Below the pieces are notes generated by a model. That model ran no database searches. It saw nothing but the letters and a program-made list of their open reading frames with translations, and was not told the origin of the DNA. From positions 3,348,001-3,412,000 of the forward strand of contig NZ_OMPD01000014.1 of the NCBI RefSeq assembly GCF_900312745.1: a DNA stretch of 64,000 bases. Reading direction: 5' to 3'. This document shows positions 53,731 to 62,306 of the stretch, in pieces (within the stretch, counting starts at the first letter, position 1; each line of letters begins with the position of its first letter). The stretch comes from Aquimarina sp. AU58. Lineage in GTDB: Bacteria; Bacteroidota; Bacteroidia; Flavobacteriales; Flavobacteriaceae. A program made the position numbers and the translations under genes.

Positions 53731-54201
53731 CTAGGTTAATTTAATATCCTTTTTATTAGAAGGATCAAGAATAGCTGCTTTTACATCTACATTAGCCTCT
53801 ACCATATATTTTGATTTTTCATTAGAAGCAAATTTGCTCATCTTTCCGATTGCGCCAAGAGTTCCTCCTTTTTCTGCTAATGAATCTGCTTTAGACTTTA
53901 ACAACTTAAACGGCAAAACAAAAGGGATTTCTTTTACTCCCCCTGGTTTAATAGTATAAGTCTCAGTAAACTTAACCACACCCAAATCAAAAGATTCTGT
54001 ACTCGCATTATCTCCTCGTCCTCTTGTAAACTCCTCTACAAATTTGATTTCGACTTCGATAATCTCTTGTTCGCTTTTGGTGGTTAACACCACCTTACCC
54101 TCTACTTGTTCACTTTCTTTAGCAACATGTCCCGGAATTTGTAGAGTTACTTTTACTCCTCCAATACCTAGCTTATTCTTTACTTTATCAAAAAATCCCA
54201 T
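53731..54201 (-). CDS. Spo0M-like (arrestin-fold) protein
   Basis: A 156-aa cytosolic protein matching the Spo0M family: MGFFDKVKNKLGIGGVKVTL, a beta-rich core (VEGKVVLTTKSEQEIIEVEI, FTRGRG) and KEIPFVLPFKL. In Bacillus, Spo0M affects sporulation and cytoskeleton; its role in non-sporulating Bacteroidota is unknown. It is shorter than Bacillus Spo0M, which has extra C-terminal sequence. It follows the ion channel gene by 39 nt on the same strand, so a joint transcript is likely. Confidence 0.85.
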   Translation of the reverse strand: MGFFDKVKNKLGIGGVKVTLQIPGHVAKESEQVEGKVVLTTKSEQEIIEVEIKFVEEFTRGRGDNASTESFDLGVVKFTETYTIKPGGVKEIPFVLPFKLLKSKADSLAEKGGTLGAIGKMSKFASNEKSKYMVEANVDVKAAILDPSNKKDIKLT

Positions 54202-54240
54202 TTTTATTAGTTTTATTTAATTATTGAATACCATTTACTT

Positions 54241-55116
54241 TTAAATTTCATCATCTTTTTGTTGAATTTTATAGAGCACCAGCAGTTCTTGCAGTTCATA
54301 TATTTTGCTTTCTACATCTTCGATACTTGTATCTTTTTCTCCAGATTGTAATTGATTTTCGAGTAGCATTTCATTTTTAGCATCGTCCATACCATTCATA
54401 ATAACCCCTATAAATAAGTTTAAGAAAATCATGGTCCCGATAAGCACAAATGACACGAAGTAAGTAACCGAGAGTACTAAAGCGCTTTTTGAATTTATAC
54501 AAAGGTTCATATTACCATCATACCCATAATTCTCGCATCCAAACATATTTATGTACATAATATCTGTCCAATCTTCTAAGGTTACTATCCTAAATAGGGA
54601 TAACATTGATCTTTGTAAATCCTGAAAATGTATTGGGTCATTTTCTGAAAAGAAGAACACACCGGCTACAGCGTAGATATAAAAAAGCAACAATAATAGA
54701 ATAGAAACATATCCCATAGAAGGGATACTTTTTAATAGTGCTCCTACCAACATTTGAAGTTTTGGTAATGCTTTTATAAGTTTTAAAACTCTTAATAAAC
54801 GTAGTAAACGTAATATGGCTATAGAACTTCCTCCAAAAGGGAGAAATGCAGCTGCTACAATGATAAAATCAAAAACATTCCATCCATCTGTAAAATAAAG
54901 CCAGGGTTTTCTTCCTTCTGCAATAACTTTTACAACGATTTCTATAATAAAAACTCCTAAAATTATTTCATTTAATACCTCTAATACAATTTCATGCTCT
55001 GAAGAAAATCTGGGATACGTAGCAATCCCAACCAGAACACCAGCAACCAAAATTGCAATGGTGACCAGGTTTTGAAACCATTTACTTTTACTTATTGACT
55101 TACATAGATTTACCAT
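54241..55116 (-). CDS. Voltage-gated cation channel with calcium-type filter
   Basis: A 291-aa channel subunit that forms tetramers in the inner membrane. Six helices are visible: S1-S3 within 17-95, the S4 voltage sensor with regularly spaced Arg/Lys (ILRLLRLLRVLKLIKALPKL, 101-120), S5 (135-157), a pore helix and S6 (215-245). A C-terminal coiled-coil (255-285) favours tetramer assembly. The filter is TLEDWTD at 179-185, where sodium-selective relatives read TLESWSM. Extra acidic residues at these two places give calcium selectivity in engineered NavAb. An upstream in-frame TTG would add seven residues; I prefer the ATG at 55116. Confidence 0.9.
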   Translation of the reverse strand: MVNLCKSISKSKWFQNLVTIAILVAGVLVGIATYPRFSSEHEIVLEVLNEIILGVFIIEIVVKVIAEGRKPWLYFTDGWNVFDFIIVAAAFLPFGGSSIAILRLLRLLRVLKLIKALPKLQMLVGALLKSIPSMGYVSILLLLLFYIYAVAGVFFFSENDPIHFQDLQRSMLSLFRIVTLEDWTDIMYINMFGCENYGYDGNMNLCINSKSALVLSVTYFVSFVLIGTMIFLNLFIGVIMNGMDDAKNEMLLENQLQSGEKDTSIEDVESKIYELQELLVLYKIQQKDDEI

Positions 55117-55316
55117 AAAAGTTATGTTTAATAACAATCTATTAATTAAGTATAGTGTAGTAGCTTATACCAAGTATTGTGCACATAACAATTTGCATAT
55201 AGCTGTTTTATATGTGTTGAATATCCGTTATATGTTATTTGATATTTATAACATGGATATCGTTCTTAAAGAGAACTGATTGACAATTTGAATATAGAAT
55301 ATTCAAAACCTGGTAA

Positions 55317-55351
55317 AAAAGGAAGCCCCAAAATTATGATAGCTTCCTTTT
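55317..55351 (-). terminator. Intrinsic terminator
   Basis: AAAAGGAAGC/GCTTCCTTTT, 10-bp stem and 15-nt loop, 19 nt after the stop of the BspA-like gene. Confidence 0.75.
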
Positions 55352-55369
55352 GTATGCTACTGCATATAT

Positions 55370-56908
55370 CTATCTAGGGCAAGAAGTGTCCCCAATGATG
55401 CTCCAACGTTTACTGCCTGTTAAATTTTCTCTTGCTACTTGGGCAGTACAATACGTTAATCCTTCTACTCCCAAACCTACATTAGACTGTACATTTGGTA
55501 GTGCTGCCCACTTGGTAAGTAGTGCATCATAATTAACTGTAGAAATATTAGTGTTATCAAGCATCCCTTCCATAACTGTAACATTTTGAATATCCCAATC
55601 ACTTATATCTGCACTAAAAGATGTAGCCTTCCAAAACATAGATCTCATATTTGTAACTTTACTTACATTCCATTTACTAAGATCTCCATTAAAAGATGTA
55701 GCTCCAGAAAACATACTTCCCATATCAGTAACATTACTTACATCCCACTGGCTTATGTCTCCATTAAAAGCAGTAGCACCAATAAACACGCTTCTCATCC
55801 TAATAACATTGCTTACATCCCATTTACTAAGATCTCCATTAAAAGCGGTCGCTCCATAAAACAGACCTGTCATATCTGTAATCTTACTAACATCCCATTG
55901 GCTTATATCTCCACTAAAAGACAATGCTTTATAAAACATACTCGCCATATCGGTAACACTACTTACATCCCAGTTACTAAGGTCTCCATTAAACTTTATA
56001 CTATTAGCGAACATTTCTTTCATATTTGTAACTTTACTTACATCCCATTGACTAAGGTCTCCATTAAAAGAAGTAGCATTATCAAACACCGATCTCATAT
56101 CCGTAATAGTACTAACATCCCAATCATTAAGACCTGCATTAAACTTAGCACAATTAGCAAATAGACCTGCAATACTGGTAACTTTGGATAGATTTGGTAC
56201 ATCTTTAGCATTATATGTCATATTTACAGCTCCTGCAAAAGTTCCATAAAGAGATTCCCATTGGTTATCCCCCCATTGCTCGATGGTTTCGAGTGTTTTC
56301 CTACTATCAGTTGATATTATAAACATAGGAAATGTTCCTGATATAGAAACTGTATATGTCCCAGCCGTTACATAAGTATGACTTGGAGCGGTAGTCTGAT
56401 TCTTTTCGACAGTACCATCACCCCAATCTATAGTGTAATCGTAAGTAATATCCTTGTTAAGATCAATAGCAATAACTTCATTAGCGGTTGTAGTTTTCCA
56501 GGTAGTGATAAAAGGTTCTGATACATTCTCTACAGTTACCGTAATATCTGCACTTGCCTTATGAGTACCATCAGATACTTCTACAGAAAGTGTATACGAA
56601 GTAGTGGTTTCAAAATCCAGTTTTTTACCAGCTACCAAACTTAATTCTCCTGTATCGGTTAACTCAAAAAGAGCATCACTATTTTTAGTTAGTGTAAATG
56701 TAAGTGCTTTGTTTTCTGGATCTGTGGCTGCTACTTTACCAATAACTGCATCATCTGCAATATCTTCTGCTGTAGTAAAGGTTTGAGCATTGATCTCTGG
56801 TGCTTTATTAACTACAGGAGGGGTTTGCGGTTGTTCATCATCATTGCTACATGAGAATGTTACCAATACCATAAGTAGTATAATTCCTTTTGTTAAATAT
56901 ATTTTCAT
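55370..56908 (-). CDS. BspA-like surface lipoprotein with cadherin and PKD-like modules (2)
   Basis: A 512-aa lipoprotein (VTFSC, Cys20; SNDDEQP). It shares the module order of the 49796 product: a cadherin-like repeat (EINAQTFTTAEDIADDAVIG), a PKD-like domain (YDYTIDWGDGTVE, APSHTYVTAGTYTVSISG) and about nine 25-residue BspA/DUF285 repeats (FNGDLSQWDVSKVTNM). The end again has a Cys cap (YCTAQVARENL, DTSCPR). The two are paralogues separated by the propeller lipoprotein and the channel operon. Copy differences in the repeat number suggest repeat gain and loss. Confidence 0.9.
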   Translation of the reverse strand: MKIYLTKGIILLMVLVTFSCSNDDEQPQTPPVVNKAPEINAQTFTTAEDIADDAVIGKVAATDPENKALTFTLTKNSDALFELTDTGELSLVAGKKLDFETTTSYTLSVEVSDGTHKASADITVTVENVSEPFITTWKTTTANEVIAIDLNKDITYDYTIDWGDGTVEKNQTTAPSHTYVTAGTYTVSISGTFPMFIISTDSRKTLETIEQWGDNQWESLYGTFAGAVNMTYNAKDVPNLSKVTSIAGLFANCAKFNAGLNDWDVSTITDMRSVFDNATSFNGDLSQWDVSKVTNMKEMFANSIKFNGDLSNWDVSSVTDMASMFYKALSFSGDISQWDVSKITDMTGLFYGATAFNGDLSKWDVSNVIRMRSVFIGATAFNGDISQWDVSNVTDMGSMFSGATSFNGDLSKWNVSKVTNMRSMFWKATSFSADISDWDIQNVTVMEGMLDNTNISTVNYDALLTKWAALPNVQSNVGLGVEGLTYCTAQVARENLTGSKRWSIIGDTSCPR

Positions 56909-57386
56909 AATTAAATTTTATTTTGGTGTAATTTTTTGAGATGCTACTATTTATCTTGAGCGTACAAATAATAGGTTAATTTTTCATGGCAAACTGCAGA
57001 AAACACTATGTCTTTATTTTAAGAACAATCTCAAGTAAATAGGTCTAGAAGAATAGGTGTATTCTCTAAATTAATTAAGTTAATATGTCAAATACTTCAA
57101 TTTGGGCAATCAAAATCTTGATTAGTATTTGCGAAGAAATAGTTTACATTGTAGTTTTTTTTCATGATATATTTGGATTTAAATTATACGCCAAAAATAT
57201 CTCATTACTCAATTTTAATTTTCACCCGTTTAGGGTGATTTTTTTATAAATTTATTTTGACACTTTTGAAATCTATATTTAAACTATTAAATAGTAAATT
57301 TTAAAGTGTAGGTTTATTGTACTAATCAGGTGTTTAATGCTAATAAAATATATCGACAATCAATAATACTATCTATTTTAGATTAC
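56909..57386. other. Intergenic region with an orphan terminator
   Basis: 478 bp, AT-rich. The notable item is a terminator at 57222-57245 on the plus strand with no plus-strand gene upstream of it. I see no coding sequence. Confidence 0.45.
57222..57245 (+). terminator. Orphan intrinsic terminator
   Basis: TCACCC-GTTTA-GGGTGA followed by A and T7. It could end a small RNA transcribed from the 5' part of the spacer or insulate the sensor kinase promoter. Confidence 0.6.
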
Positions 57387-57394
57387 TAATTTTG
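57387..57394 (+). promoter_or_regulatory. Promoter -7 element of the sensor kinase
   Basis: TAATTTTG (TAnnTTTG), 20 nt before the ATG. Confidence 0.5.
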
Positions 57395-57413
57395 TAAAAA
57401 CATAATCATATCT

Positions 57414-60314
57414 ATGTCGAGATTTTTTATAATATGCTATACTCTTGTCCTAAATGGTGTGATTCTTAATGCACAATCTCAGTTTTTCAAACATTTTACA
57501 ACAGATAATGGCTTACCTCATGATATTACGTATCAAATCATTCAAGATCAAGAAGGGTTTATATGGATTGGTACAGATAATGGTTTAGTAAAATTTGATG
57601 GAAATCACTTTAAATCGTATAACTATAAAGAAGGATTAGACTCTTCATTTGTTATTGATATAATTGAAAACTACTCTAATCAATCCTTTTATATAGCAAC
57701 ATGGGGAGCAGGAGTCTATCAATTAAAAAACGATAGTATTTATCATATTTCTGTTGGACAAAAAAAATTGACAAAGATTGATAATATACATTTATTATCT
57801 AATAATTTGTTATACGCAAACGTAAATAGATATAATTTTTCGATTTATGACCTTAATAAAAATCAAAATCAAAATTACTATCTGAAAAATAAAAATAAGG
57901 AAAGACAACAACTTCACTTAGATACAATTTTCTCGAGAAATGATTCTACAAACACTCAAATGCTGTCTAATGAAAGTATTATAAACGACACTCTTTTTAT
58001 ACACTCCAATTTCAAAGGAGATCGCATTACTGATAATGTTAAAGGTGTATATACACTAGACATAAAAACTTTGAAAGTTACTTCTATTTTTCATGAAGTA
58101 AAAAACAAAAAAATCTATACCATTACTAAAGCAGACAGCATGTTTTTTTTGGGTGGATTAAACACTATTTATAAGTACAAAGATGATCGAATGATTGATA
58201 GTATCGTACTTCCTACCAATATGCAAAGAACTATTATTGATATACAAGTGAAAGACTCGACATTATATTGCATAGGCAAAAGTATAACAGATGCAAGTAG
58301 AGTGACCCTAAAATATGATTTAGAATCTGAAAAACTTATTGATTTATCAAAAGAGATAGGTATTAAAAGTATGGTTTCAGATAATTTGATAGATAAAAAC
58401 GGTAATCTTTGGATTACAACATATGGAGAAGGAGTCTATATGCTTCCTAAGGATCCGCCTTTTTTTTTAGGTAGTAATACATTTATAAACCATGATCTAA
58501 AAGATATTGGAAAACTTGATAGCACCTTATATGTTTTATCTACAAATCGATTATACAAAATCAAGGATAAACAAATTTTAAGTTCTATTAGTATTACTGA
58601 ACATCGTGAAAAAATTCAGGCAAATAAAAACAACCATAGCATTAACATATTTGGAAGTTATGAGGGTAAAAAATATAAAATTCAAGAAACACCAGTTAAT
58701 GTCGTTGCTAATAAACAATTTGAACTATTAACTGAAGATGGTAGCATTCTTATTTCCAATAAAAATGTTAAACATGGAGGTGAATTAAATGCCTATAAAG
58801 ATGGTGGTAAAATATACAGTATCAGCTTTAAAAGAGACTTATTAAAAGAGGTCTATATACATAAAGGTAAACTTTATATTATTCGGGATAATCAACCGGG
58901 TATAAGAATTTACGATGCCTATACAGGAACGCTAATTGAAACCTGGGATAAAACAACAGGGTTCCCTTTACAAAAAGTAACTAAAGTATTATTTCATAAT
59001 CATAAAATATGGATTGCTTCAAATAGAGGTCTATTTATTGTAGAAGAAAATAAGATAAGAAAGAATTTTAGTGAGCAGAAAGGGCTCCTAAGTAATCATA
59101 TTAATGATATCTATTTTGATCAGCACAACATATTATGGATCGCAACTCAAAGAGGAGTAAATATCTATAAAAATGATATTATGTACACTCTAGATAAGGA
59201 TTCGGGGCAAAAATCTTCTTTTGTAACCTCAATTATGGAGTTAGATGATCACATATATATATCAGGTAATAAGGGGATGTTTATTAAACATAATCTTTAT
59301 CCTTTTAAAGTGAAATCTAACACAGATATTATCATCAAAAAAAAAGAGGCAAATTTTATTGTTAATCCTATAAATTATTTAAATCCCAATAGTATAAAAA
59401 TACAGTATAAAATAAATAAAGATTCTTGGAGGCATTTAAATGCAGATACATTATTCGTACAATATTTAAGTCACGGAATTCATAAAATTCAATTTAAATA
59501 TAAAGACGGGTTAAGTGATTGGAAAATAAATTCGCCACAATCTTTTACCATTTATCACCCATGGTACGAACGTCCCTGGTTTGTTACTTTTCTTGTAATT
59601 ATAACTTCGGCCTTACTTCTCGTTATTATCAGCTTGAAATTAGAACAAAGTAAAGCAAAGAATTCTTTCCTAAAAGCTACATTGCACGAAAGAGAACTTT
59701 TGAAAAAAGAATTGACTAACGTTCATAAAAATATTGCTCAGGATTTTCATGATGAATTAGGAAATAAAATTGCTAGTATATCGGTACTCTCTAATCTAAT
59801 GAGTAAAAAAATGAAAGAGAATACCAAAGAATTTAAACAGATAAAAAAAATCAATAGAGATTCTAATTCTTTATACTCTGGAATGAGAGATTTTATCTGG
59901 TCCTTAGATCAAAATAGCAATGAGTTAGATCATGTTTTTTGTTATCTAAAAGACTTTGGAGAAGATTTATTTTCTAATTCGGACATCACTTTTTATGTAG
60001 AAAATCTAGATATACCCAGGCAGATTTCGCTACCTTACTATTGGAGCAAACAGCTTATTTTTATCTTTAAAGAAGCGATGACCAATTGTATAAAACATAG
60101 CAAAGCTACAGAAGTTGTGCTTCATCTAAATATTCAGGATGATAGATTAATAATATCATTGCATGATAATGGAATTGGGTGTATTATTGAATCCCTGAAA
60201 CGAAAAAACGGATTAGTCAATATGACTGAAAGAGCTAAAAAAATTAATTCGGTATTAGACATTAAAAATGAAAATGGACTCAAAATATCCTTTACAGGTA
60301 AGTTAAATCTATAG
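57414..60314 (+). CDS. Two-component propeller sensor histidine kinase
   Basis: A 966-aa kinase. Signal peptide residues 1-22 (ending LNAQS), then a periplasmic two-lobed beta-propeller sensor (about 25-640) with the Reg_prop motif GLPHDITYQIIQDQEGFIWIGTDNGLVKFDG (residues 40-70). A Y_Y_Y Ig-like domain (650-705) and one membrane helix (722-743) follow. The cytoplasmic HisKA_3 domain has H779 in QDFHDELGNKIAS, and the HATPase domain ends ISLHDNGIGC. The response regulator follows 28 nt downstream. Such pairs usually sense oligosaccharides or other extracellular ligands. Confidence 0.92.
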   Translation: MSRFFIICYTLVLNGVILNAQSQFFKHFTTDNGLPHDITYQIIQDQEGFIWIGTDNGLVKFDGNHFKSYNYKEGLDSSFVIDIIENYSNQSFYIATWGAGVYQLKNDSIYHISVGQKKLTKIDNIHLLSNNLLYANVNRYNFSIYDLNKNQNQNYYLKNKNKERQQLHLDTIFSRNDSTNTQMLSNESIINDTLFIHSNFKGDRITDNVKGVYTLDIKTLKVTSIFHEVKNKKIYTITKADSMFFLGGLNTIYKYKDDRMIDSIVLPTNMQRTIIDIQVKDSTLYCIGKSITDASRVTLKYDLESEKLIDLSKEIGIKSMVSDNLIDKNGNLWITTYGEGVYMLPKDPPFFLGSNTFINHDLKDIGKLDSTLYVLSTNRLYKIKDKQILSSISITEHREKIQANKNNHSINIFGSYEGKKYKIQETPVNVVANKQFELLTEDGSILISNKNVKHGGELNAYKDGGKIYSISFKRDLLKEVYIHKGKLYIIRDNQPGIRIYDAYTGTLIETWDKTTGFPLQKVTKVLFHNHKIWIASNRGLFIVEENKIRKNFSEQKGLLSNHINDIYFDQHNILWIATQRGVNIYKNDIMYTLDKDSGQKSSFVTSIMELDDHIYISGNKGMFIKHNLYPFKVKSNTDIIIKKKEANFIVNPINYLNPNSIKIQYKINKDSWRHLNADTLFVQYLSHGIHKIQFKYKDGLSDWKINSPQSFTIYHPWYERPWFVTFLVIITSALLLVIISLKLEQSKAKNSFLKATLHERELLKKELTNVHKNIAQDFHDELGNKIASISVLSNLMSKKMKENTKEFKQIKKINRDSNSLYSGMRDFIWSLDQNSNELDHVFCYLKDFGEDLFSNSDITFYVENLDIPRQISLPYYWSKQLIFIFKEAMTNCIKHSKATEVVLHLNIQDDRLIISLHDNGIGCIIESLKRKNGLVNMTERAKKINSVLDIKNENGLKISFTGKLNL

Positions 60315-60342
60315 TTTTGTTCTAATACCCTAAAAATCAATA

Positions 60343-60957
60343 ATGAATTCAAAAATAAAAATACTAATTATTGAAGACAATAAAGTTTTATTAGATTCTT
60401 ATAAAGAGATTATCAATGAGGCCAAAAACTTTTGCACAATTGGCGCTTATAGTAATTGTGAAGAAGCTATTTTAAATCTAAAAAACGATAATCCTGATAT
60501 AGCTCTTATTGATATACAACTCCCTGGGATAAACGGGATTGAAGGGCTAAAAAAAATGAAAAAAATCAAATCAGATCTTCTCTCAATAATTATTACGGTA
60601 CATAATGACACAAAATATATTTTTGATGCTTTATGTGCAGGAGCTATAGGATATTTAACTAAAAATACTGAACCCGATGAATTAATTAATGCTTTAAATG
60701 AAGCATATCGCGGAGGAGCACCGATGAGTGCTTTAATAGCCAGAAAAGTGGTAGAATCTTTTGTTTCACCCAAAGAGAAAGATTTGTCTGATAGAGAAAA
60801 TAGTGTTTTACAATTACTTGCCAAAGGAAAAAGCTATGCCTCTATTGGTAAAGAGCTTAATGTTTCTATTAATACCATAAAAACTCATACCCGCAATATT
60901 TATGAAAAACTACAAGTAAATAGTAAAGAGGAAATTATAAAGAAGTATAACAATTAG
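60343..60957 (+). CDS. NarL/LuxR-type response regulator
   Basis: A 204-aa regulator. Receiver domain (1-120) with phospho-acceptor D57 (IALIDIQLPGINGIEGL), T/S switch in IIITVHND and KNTEPDEL. LuxR-type helix-turn-helix (140-200): LSDRENSVLQLLAKGKSYAS and LNVSINTIKTHTRNIYEKL. Output partner of the kinase upstream, with which it forms an operon. Confidence 0.95.
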   Translation: MNSKIKILIIEDNKVLLDSYKEIINEAKNFCTIGAYSNCEEAILNLKNDNPDIALIDIQLPGINGIEGLKKMKKIKSDLLSIIITVHNDTKYIFDALCAGAIGYLTKNTEPDELINALNEAYRGGAPMSALIARKVVESFVSPKEKDLSDRENSVLQLLAKGKSYASIGKELNVSINTIKTHTRNIYEKLQVNSKEEIIKKYNN

Positions 60958-61005
60958 TTAATACAAAACTATCAATTCTTATAGTGATTAAAGTGAAGAT
61001 CAAAT

Positions 61006-62298
61006 CTATTCGCTATCCACTATTCCCTTTATCGTATTTGCCATTACTTTGGTCAACTCCCTTCTACTGTATTTTCCCACTCCAATAACGTGAGATGCTA
61101 ATGTTCCTTTTTGAAACTGAACAAAGTATTCAAGTATCTGTGCTTTTATCTTTTCATACTCTTGATACTCAAAAAAAGTACCCGAATTTGTTTCCGAAAT
61201 TAATCTTGAAACATCTGCCCCTTTAGGGCCAATGGCAATAATAGGTCTTGTAGAAACCATATATTCAAACAATTTACCGGGTATAATGCATCGGGTATCT
61301 TTACTATCGATTTCAATCAATAGTAAAACTTGTGAACTTCTTTGAATTTGGATAGCATCTATGTGCGGGACATAACCTTTCAGTTCTAAAAAATCTGATA
61401 ATCCAGCTTCCCGAATTGAAGACAATACATCATCACTAACGGCTCCTACCAATTGTAATCGAAATGCTTCAGAAAATGCTTTATTTTCTTCGATTAAATC
61501 ATACAAGGCCTTCCAAAGATTCTTTGGATTTCTACCAGACAATAAGGATCCTATGTGTGAAATAGTAAACGTAGTATCCAAAACTGTTTCGGGGATCGAT
61601 TCTTTGTCATAGCCATTAGTGATTACAGAAATTGGAGTATCTGTAATCTCTTTAAACTCTTTTTTTGTTATAAAACTGGTAACAACAATATGATCGGCAG
61701 TGTTTAATACTGCCTTCTCCATAGATGTATGCTTTTGCATAGATCGCTTTGTAAGTTTCAGCTTATCATGATATCCAATGGTAGTCCAGGGATCCCTAAA
61801 ATCAGCAATCCACTTTGCGCCTGTATGTTGTTTCAACCCCTTTCCTATCAAGTGGATACTATGAGGCGGACCTGTAGTAATTATGGTATTAATTTTATTT
61901 TCTGAAAGATACTTTTCTAAATATCTTACCGAAGGTTTTACCCAGAATTTGCGGGCATCTGGAATAAAAAAATTACCCCGTATATACAATAGCAGTCGCT
62001 GTATAAAAGACTGCTTTGCTGCACCAGCAATAATACCTTTACTTATCGTTTTGGTCTCATTTTTAGAAAAAACCTGTGCAAAACGATATGGTTCAAAAAT
62101 AGGTTGTTTTAGCACTTCTATTCCTTCAGGGATTTCAGATAATAAAGAAGTATCTTCTAGAGGGTATGTAGGATTTTCGGGCACATATACTATTGGTTCT
62201 ATACCAAAATATCTAAAGTACTTAACAAACTTAAGCCACCGCTGTACTCCAGGACCTCCCGCAGGTGGCCAATAATATGTAATGATCAGGATCTTCAC
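61006..62298 (-). CDS. Glycosyltransferase, GT4-like
   Basis: A 430-aa cytosolic glycosyltransferase of the GT-B fold. The N-terminal half starts ILIITYYWPPAGGPGVQRWLKFVKYF, with the glycine-rich acceptor-side loop. The C-terminal half has TISHIGSLLSGRNPKN, LELKGYVPH and the nucleotide-sugar site GKLFEYMVSTRPIIAIGP. It would transfer a sugar from a nucleotide donor onto a lipid-linked or surface polysaccharide. It follows the YfhO gene by 8 nt, so the two share a message and perhaps a pathway. Confidence 0.9.
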   Translation of the reverse strand: MKILIITYYWPPAGGPGVQRWLKFVKYFRYFGIEPIVYVPENPTYPLEDTSLLSEIPEGIEVLKQPIFEPYRFAQVFSKNETKTISKGIIAGAAKQSFIQRLLLYIRGNFFIPDARKFWVKPSVRYLEKYLSENKINTIITTGPPHSIHLIGKGLKQHTGAKWIADFRDPWTTIGYHDKLKLTKRSMQKHTSMEKAVLNTADHIVVTSFITKKEFKEITDTPISVITNGYDKESIPETVLDTTFTISHIGSLLSGRNPKNLWKALYDLIEENKAFSEAFRLQLVGAVSDDVLSSIREAGLSDFLELKGYVPHIDAIQIQRSSQVLLLIEIDSKDTRCIIPGKLFEYMVSTRPIIAIGPKGADVSRLISETNSGTFFEYQEYEKIKAQILEYFVQFQKGTLASHVIGVGKYSRRELTKVMANTIKGIVDSE

Positions 62299-62306
62299 AA
62301 TATACC

